64,000 nt of DNA from Dichomitus squalens LYAD-421 SS1 (Eukaryota; Basidiomycota; Agaricomycetes; Polyporales; Polyporaceae), in contig NW_006766897.1 of the NCBI RefSeq assembly GCF_000275845.1, forward strand, positions 548,321 to 612,320. Reading direction: 5' to 3'. This document shows positions 58,481 to 64,000 of this stretch, one piece after another. The notes under the pieces are model-generated. The model was given only the letters and a program-made list of their open reading frames with translations, was not told the DNA's origin and did no database searches. The position numbers were made by a program, and so were the translations under genes. Positions within the stretch are counted from its first letter, which is position 1. Each line of letters opens with the position of its first letter.

Positions 58481-59149
58481 AGTACCAGCTTAGGGCTGGT
58501 GGCAAAGGGCGATGCGGTCCGAACATTAATTAGTTTGATGGCAAATATGCTCTTAATTATGCTATATACTATCTATCACAAGGCGTATCTCGCCCCAGGG
58601 TTAGGGTTAGAGCAACGCAAGAACAAAAAGTAATGGCCTGCCCAGCCCGAGGGCCGAAGCAGGACAGGGAAATATTTAGACGGTGCATGAGCCGAAGCCC
58701 ATACAAACCGCAAGATCCCCCTGAGGACAAGGTCGCCGTGCTATGGGAGGCTCCCACGGCCCACGAACCCAGTACGTGAAGGGGCTCGTGCCATCAAGGT
58801 AAGTATGAGTTGTTGGAGTGTCCAACGACGATATTTATTCCTCGCACAACGCGCACGGACCATTGCTGTGTTTGTCTCTCTTTGCACCCTCATCGGCAAC
58901 GTCGTTACGTAGCATCTGTTGATACTTACTTACTGGAGGCTGGCTTGAACCTTCGTTGCATTGATGCAGCACGGATATAGACCCTCTATCGTACGAAGAC
59001 GAACTATTGCCGTGAGAAGCCCATAATCTATATGAGTGGGAATGTGACGTAGCGCTACATGGATATAAACGTCACCAAGCGTCGGGCAGAGAACAAACTA
59101 TACTGCGATATAGGCACTTGGACAGCGAGCAGGAGGGTTGCAGTTGGTA
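58481..59149. other. Intergenic, 669 bp
   Basis: Two telomere-like units (GGGTTAGGGTTAG) occur at about 58,600, probably by chance. No gene was recognised before the stop of the DUF6533 gene. Confidence 0.35.
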
Positions 59150-60840
59150 TCAAGGCTGCTCAGATGCAAGGCGCACGTTAGAACAGGAACTTGGAACATC
59201 ATCCCAGCGTAAGCCAGGAAATTCCACGTCGGACTGGCTCTTCCTCGTCGATGGCTCGTCGGCATCCCAGGACATAGCAATATCCCGTGCAGATTCTGCA
59301 GATGCAGAAGCGTCCCCTTGAACGAGCGGCGCTCCCAGCGGTGCGACGAAAGAACAGACTAGACTGCTGGGAGCGTCCCATGGACGTCGGACGAAGGAGG
59401 GCCGGCTGAGGTCAAAACTTGGTTGATGTCTGCTACGAACATCGACCTCGCGCAAGTTTAGAATGAAGCGGGAGGTAAGAACCGTAATGATCCTACAACA
59501 CCGGGTTAGAACGCATCGCCACGGATAGTAGATGCAGACTGACGGTTCCTCCAATGCCAATGTGTAAGTGAATTTCTACGACAAACGAGTTAGCAGCGCA
59601 TTCCATTGGCATATGTGCCACTTACTCCAGTCAAAGTGAACGCGATGTGCAATGTGTTCAACGTCAAAAGTATACTTGAATGCTTCGTGAGCCCACCAAG
59701 CCTGCAAAAGGAAATACACGCTTACAGGAAGTATATTGTGCCTATTCGCGAATAAGTCTTCTCGTTCTGGTTCATTGACCACTACGCACCATCTCGTAGT
59801 AAGAGCGACGATAAAGATACGGGGAGATTGGCCTCTTTGACCACCTTGCTAATGCCGTGGGTCTTCCACCATGTGATGGCCAGAACGAGGACATCACTTA
59901 GGATCGCACTTGTGCGAGTTGAGATTAGTACTGGGACATGTCAGCGTAGGCAGTGCTGCGGAAGAATGGTGTGTGCTTACAGCTATAGAACGAGTCATAT
60001 GAGCAACAAATTCACGGAAGACTATCAGCACAAACCTGTTATAGACATTCATGGGCATGTCACTGGCCCAAACGCACCCGATGGGCAGAGGGTAATTCAC
60101 GGTGTATGTAGTCGAGTAGAGGTACTACACGGCGGATTAGTGAGCTCAGTACATAAGGCATTCTAGGGCCTTACAATGTTGGAGGCCACAGGCATGAACG
60201 CTGCCACAGCTACCGGGAAAGCTGATCGCCAGTCGTGTCCGCAAATAGCGTAGACACGTAGGGTCAAAAACGCTGTGGAAAGTATGTCATGGGCTGACGA
60301 TCACAGAAGCAAGGAACAACAACAACTCACCGAACCAGACAAAGTAAGGGATGATCTCCAGTACCCGGGAGAGCAGATTGACTACTGTGCAACTACAGGC
60401 TATGAGATCGATGATACAATTAGGAGGATTACATCCACGAACCTCTATGTATCGTGAGCATGGAGTAGAAGATAGCTTCCACGAAACAAACACTCACCTC
60501 ATCCGAGAGTTGAGTCAGTCCGACGACGTATATGGGGTACTTCAGCATAGCCGTGTAACGGTTCAAGAGGAAGAGGGCGGTAGCTCCCGTAAACCTCTTT
60601 CCCCACACCAGGGATACCTCACGATCCAGGGTGACGATACATTCATAGTAAACCAGAGCTGTTTGAATAGTTCAGTGGTTCTCTTCCTAGGGATAGATAT
60701 GGCTGCTTACCAAATGCTGCCATATCACAGCATGTCTCGACAAAGCTGGAGAGAATGCGGCGAAGTCATAAGTTAGATGACTGACTGTATGCCCATGACA
60801 AGGACACCTACGTAGTTTCGTAGAGGTGAGCTTGAGACAT
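59150..60840 (-). CDS. DUF6533-type multi-pass membrane protein of basidiomycetes
   Basis: Start at 60840: MSQAHLYETT, then FVETCCDMAAFALVYYECIV, TLDREVSLVWGKRFTGATAL, FLLNRYTAMLKYPIYVVGLT. This is the DUF6533 N-terminal domain (helix, then charged EV.L.W..RW/KF, then FLLNRY). Further exons give NPPNCIIDLIACSCTVVNLL, AFLTLRVYAICGHDWRSAFP, STRTSAILSDVLVLAITWWK and the C-terminal TVLTSRFILNLREVDV, all typical of these roughly seven-helix proteins. A cytoplasmic tail of about 90 residues follows. Eight or so introns. The splice around 59,900-60,050 is uncertain (a branch-like TACTAAT is present). Family function is unknown, and receptor-like roles have only been suggested. Confidence 0.75.
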
Positions 60841-62076
60841 GAGGGTATGCTCTAAGGATAGTAGGCTCGAACTCGGGTCACTAAATGGAATCCTTGCGTA
60901 CCGGGAGTCGAATGCGATGTCTTATACCTTTAAACCATGGGCATGATGAGCTGACAGTTGCCCTGTCTGGCAGTGACTGGCAGTCCGACCTGAACAAGCA
61001 ATACAAGCCTGCACCGCATGTATCCTAGGGGCCCAAAGCAATCGTGCAATAGTAGGAGACGATTGAACGCCGGGAATAACGCAAAAATCCCCTGGTTGAC
61101 ATGTGTAGTACCACCGGCCGGCTCATCTGCGCCCTTCATCGACATCATGGGCGAAGATTAGTCGGCGAGATGACGTCTCACTTACTTGAATGGGCGAACG
61201 GACGACGCTATTGACCGACTAGTCGCCACACCATTACGCCGAGGACTGCCGCCACATCGCCCTAGTAATCAGTAGTGGTCTCGACAGAGGAGATATACAA
61301 GGTGAAGCCATGGAGATGTCTAGATGGTCATCAGGACGTCGACCAAGGATCAATTTGTCTAGCACGAGTCCAATGCGCGGAACGCTGCTGACATCGGGGA
61401 TCGATCATCGCATTCTCCTCAGTAGCTACTAGTATAGCCATTGTGATGCAAGATCGACGACAAAAACTGGGGTGCGATGCTGAAGCGACCTGCAGCAAGC
61501 AGTGTGGTGGTTACGGCGGTTGCGAAAGGGCGGGATGTTGGAAGTGAATATTCACTTGTGATAGTGCGTGAACGAAGCCATGAGAAGCTGTGGCGGTGTA
61601 TCCGGCCGCAAACAAACTACATAACTGACGTCCTGTACGTAGATCTCGACGGAGGATACTTGAGCTGGTCATCGAGCTGTAGGTGTCGAAGAAGACGCTA
61701 CAATGGTAGAGGAAGGAGGAACGAATGTATGTCACAAACTATGGCAAACAGCGGTATCAAAGCTCGCCATCCGCCTCAAACAAGGACGAAGCGATCTTCC
61801 ACAGCAGATAGACCCCATTCGAGATGTGCCCCGGAGGACTTCTCGAAGAGGCGTAGGGCATGTCCTTGTGGTCTTACTGAAAGAAAGCCTCCCACACGGT
61901 GCGAGCCTGGTTCATATTTCTCGGCTACACGTGGCGAAGCGATCGAGATCTGCAGTCGTGGACGCGCGACGTGCTCTGGCGCCCCGTCCTGCGTCACGGT
62001 CTCGCTTGTTCTGTGCGTATAACACGCTTCCTGCTCACCGCCTCGTCTCTTCCGGTCTCAGTAGCGTACAGAAGAT
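60841..62076. other. Intergenic, 1.2 kb
   Basis: No credible gene. A minus-strand stretch around 60,870-60,960 contains ACCCGAGTTCGAGCC (T-arm/B-box-like) and a D-arm-like GTTT...AGAC pair but no acceptor or anticodon stem. It may be a decayed tRNA-like sequence. ORFs around 61,480-62,020 run on both strands without family resemblance. Confidence 0.4.
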
Positions 62077-63439
62077 ATGGCCTTCAGCTCAAGAACATCA
62101 GAATTTCGCCAAATGGTGCGCCAGAGAGCGGGAGATGCACCGGACCCCAAGCGTCGTAGGCTCTCTCGGTCGGAGAAGCGCTCGACCCCAGAAAGCGAGA
62201 AGCAGGAGTTGTTGAACAAGGAATATGTTAAGGAGGCATACAACATCGTGAGTGGCCCGCAATACCACTGGTGATACATTTGGGTACACGCGTTCAAGCC
62301 CGCTATGACCATCGTAGCTAAATCACATAAGCACCCTCACTCGCATGCTCACCTCCGTACGTAAAGCGTACTTGAACGTCGATACCCGGAATCCGCCGCT
62401 ACTACGACAGGCAACCCGGACCATCGACATCACAGGAGGAGACCAGTCATGGAGCGACGTCCGCAGTCTGACGAACGAGGAGCGGGACCAGATTGATCTG
62501 CAGGCTCGGGTCATCCTCTCTCGGTGTAAGGACCGTGTCGCACAGCTCGAGGAAGTGGAGAAGCGTGAGTTTTTCCAGTCCTGCTTCAGGTACACGAGCA
62601 ATACGAGCTTGCAGGATAGCTGACGACTGCTGCCGGTGCTAGGCCGAGTGGAGCTCGCCGCGAGTCGACAAAATCCCCTCGTCCGCTTCCTCCCCGCCCG
62701 CCTCCGCCAAGACGACGCGACGGCAACGTCCGACTTCGTCGCCGCCCACCATTCCTCCATTACATGGTTCCTCTCGCGCCGACTCGCCGAGACCGGCCAG
62801 CACCTGCGCGATATGCAAGAGGAGCGTATGAAGCGGCAAATGGAGCGCACACGCACCCTCGGGTCGGGGGCGACACGGGAGGCAGTCTTCCTCGGGGCGA
62901 ACCAGTCAAACCTCACGCCGCCGTCTCCTGCCGAGTCATCTGCGAGCGGGAGCTGGCTGGGCAATGCGTCAAATCTGGCGTCGAGTTTCGCAGCAAGCAT
63001 CGGGTCGTCGGCTTCGCCATTCGAGCCGTCGCATTCAGCTTCAACGATCAAACCCGGAACGGGTGCCGCAGCGGGTAGCGACTGGATGTCAGAGACAGAC
63101 GAGGAGGAGTTGGAGCTGAGCGCATCGCAGATCCAGCAGTTCGAGGAGGAGAACGCGAACATCCTGCAGTCGGTGCAGGATACCCTCCAGTCGGTACAGC
63201 AGGCCGAGGCGCGGCTCATGGAGATCAGCGCGCTTCAAATGGAGCTCGTCGCACACCTCACGAAGCAGACGGAGCAGACGGAGCAGCTGTATGAAGACGC
63301 GATTGCCACTGCCGCGACAGTCGAGAAGGGCAACGAGCAGCTCAAGGAAGCACGACGGAGGGCACGGGACGGGCGGAAGTGGATCCTGCTCTTCCTCATC
63401 GGAGCTAGTCTGTCGTTACTGTTCTTGCACTATTACTGA
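62077..63439 (+). CDS. UFE1: Syntaxin-18/Ufe1-type Qa-SNARE
   Basis: Three exons give about 410 aa, starting MAFSSRTSEFRQMVRQRAGD. Intron 1 (YNI-LNHISTLTRMLTSVRK, acceptor ATCGTAG) and intron 2 (EEVEKR-RVELAASRQ) keep frame. Landmarks are RSLTNEERDQIDLQARVILS, the SNARE helix ELSASQIQQFEEENANILQS onward to TVEKGNEQLKEARRRARDGR, then one C-terminal membrane anchor WILLFLIGASLSLLFLHYY. The layout and the TNEERDQID and FEEEN segments match human STX18 and yeast Ufe1, which mediate fusion of Golgi-derived vesicles with the ER. A Ser/Pro-rich linker separates the Habc part from the SNARE part. An additional upstream coding exon cannot be excluded. Confidence 0.9.
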
Positions 63440-63664
63440 GCTTCCATCCTTCTTCCTACTGTATTGCTCTTCCATTCTTCCTTCGCCGTCCGTTCGCGTT
63501 CTATGCTCGTATGTATCCGGATAAAATTACTAGGCTCAGGTTCTAAGGTTATCTAGAAGCACATGGCACCAAGGATTGTTACACCATCTCTACCAGACTG
63601 TATATACCATACCCCCAGGCGCCAGACAAGACGTCGTGTATTATAATAATCGCACATGGTCCTC
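63440..63664. other. Convergent intergenic
   Basis: 3' flanks of the syntaxin and the next gene. Short and featureless. Confidence 0.35.
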
Positions 63665-64000
63665 TCAAGCAGAAGAATCGTCGTACCTTGCCCTGGATTC
63701 ACTATGAGGCCCGAGAAGTGGTGCACCCTCTTCGGCCTCTTCAATGGCTTCGGCGGCGAGTTCGTCGACCTCTGGCGGAACGCCCTTCAAATGAAGAATC
63801 TCCCTCTTCATGAGACGGTAGATAATCCTGTACGTACAGCGTCGCATCACACATAGTCAACGTCTCGGGTGGAAGTTCAAACTTACCAACTTGCAAGGGC
63901 TGCGATAACGACGCCGCCAACGGATATTGACACGTTGAGGATCTTGGTTGCTGGGAAGGCGGTCTAGGATGAGTCTAGATTGACATAGTGGACACTGAAG
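63665..64000 (-). CDS. C-terminus of a membrane protein, possibly TVP38/VTT-like, cut by window edge
   Basis: The last exon reads IIYRLMKREILHLKGVPPEV, DELAAEAIEEAEEGAPLLGP and ends RYDDSSA. The preceding exon (63,890-63,965) reads TAFPATKILNVSISVGGVVI, AALASW, joined in frame through an intron with donor GTAAGT. This gives a final transmembrane helix followed by a cytoplasmic acidic tail with a dileucine-like APLL. The closest resemblance I can suggest is the C-terminus of fungal TVP38/SNARE-associated Golgi (VTT) proteins, but the visible part is too short to be sure. The rest of the gene lies beyond the window. Confidence 0.45.

Noticed and set aside
58590..58615. Interstitial telomere repeat GGGTTAGGGTTAG
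   Set aside because: Only two units, expected occasionally by chance. There is no sign of a fused chromosome end.
60865..60965. tRNA-like sequence on the minus strand with ACCCGAGTTCGAGCC
   Set aside because: A D-stem pairing (GTTT/AGAC) is possible, but the anticodon and acceptor stems do not pair. Not reported as a tRNA gene.
61477..62022. Open frame of about 180 codons upstream of the syntaxin gene
   Set aside because: No family, no plausible start context or splicing. An antisense frame is open as well.

Overview
The window is nuclear DNA from a filamentous basidiomycete, most likely a wood- or litter-inhabiting Agaricomycete. The reasons are gene-dense moderately GC-rich sequence, nearly every gene cut by introns of about 50-60 nt with GT/AG ends, a DUF6533 membrane protein (a family typical of Basidiomycota), and fungal core genes such as MDM10, PHO81-type SPX/ankyrin protein, MRC1, THO2 and CNS1. 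No bacterial operon, phage, CRISPR array or biosynthetic cluster is visible. Exon joins below were read by eye from splice sites and reading-frame continuity.

Layout. 1-3.7 kb: a truncated S33-type alpha/beta hydrolase and an L-2-hydroxyglutarate dehydrogenase, both on the minus strand. 3.9-6.0 kb: two abutting TA-flanked terminal-inverted-repeat elements, one holding a 432-N assembly gap with duplicated ends. 6.1-12 kb, plus strand: CNS1/TTC4 co-chaperone, ribosomal protein eS7, an unusual Rab GTPase, an AMMECR1-family protein. 12.3-16.3 kb, minus: a PPR protein and ribosomal protein uL3, the latter with a 10-nt microexon. 17.5-22.1 kb: Mrc1/claspin. 22.6-25.1 kb: a doubtful small secreted protein and a GH105-like secreted hydrolase. 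26.2-34 kb: THO2. 34.5-35.7 kb: GTP cyclohydrolase I. 36.8-39.4 kb: an ABC transporter. 39.6-46.6 kb, minus: PHO81-like protein, PEX12, and a RecA-fold protein resembling SWSAP1. 46.9-52.8 kb: a DDX60-like DExH helicase divergent from MDM10 (53.2-54.7 kb). 55.2-57.7 kb: a disordered RGG protein divergent from Sm protein G. 57.9-58.5 kb: a TA-flanked MITE. 59.2-60.8 kb: DUF6533 membrane protein. 62.1-63.4 kb: syntaxin-18/Ufe1-type SNARE. The right edge holds the C-terminus of a membrane protein.

The genes are mostly independent housekeeping functions: translation (eS7, uL3), mRNA export and splicing (THO2, SmG), replication checkpoint (Mrc1), organelle biogenesis (Mdm10, Pex12, PPR), ER/Golgi traffic (syntaxin 18, Rab), phosphate sensing (Pho81-like) and folate/pterin synthesis. 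The less ordinary items are the Rab with a long insert and altered G4 motif, the SWSAP1-like protein with no visible Walker A and a GC-AG intron, the DDX60-like helicase, very small exons in two genes, and three TA-flanked inverted-repeat elements.
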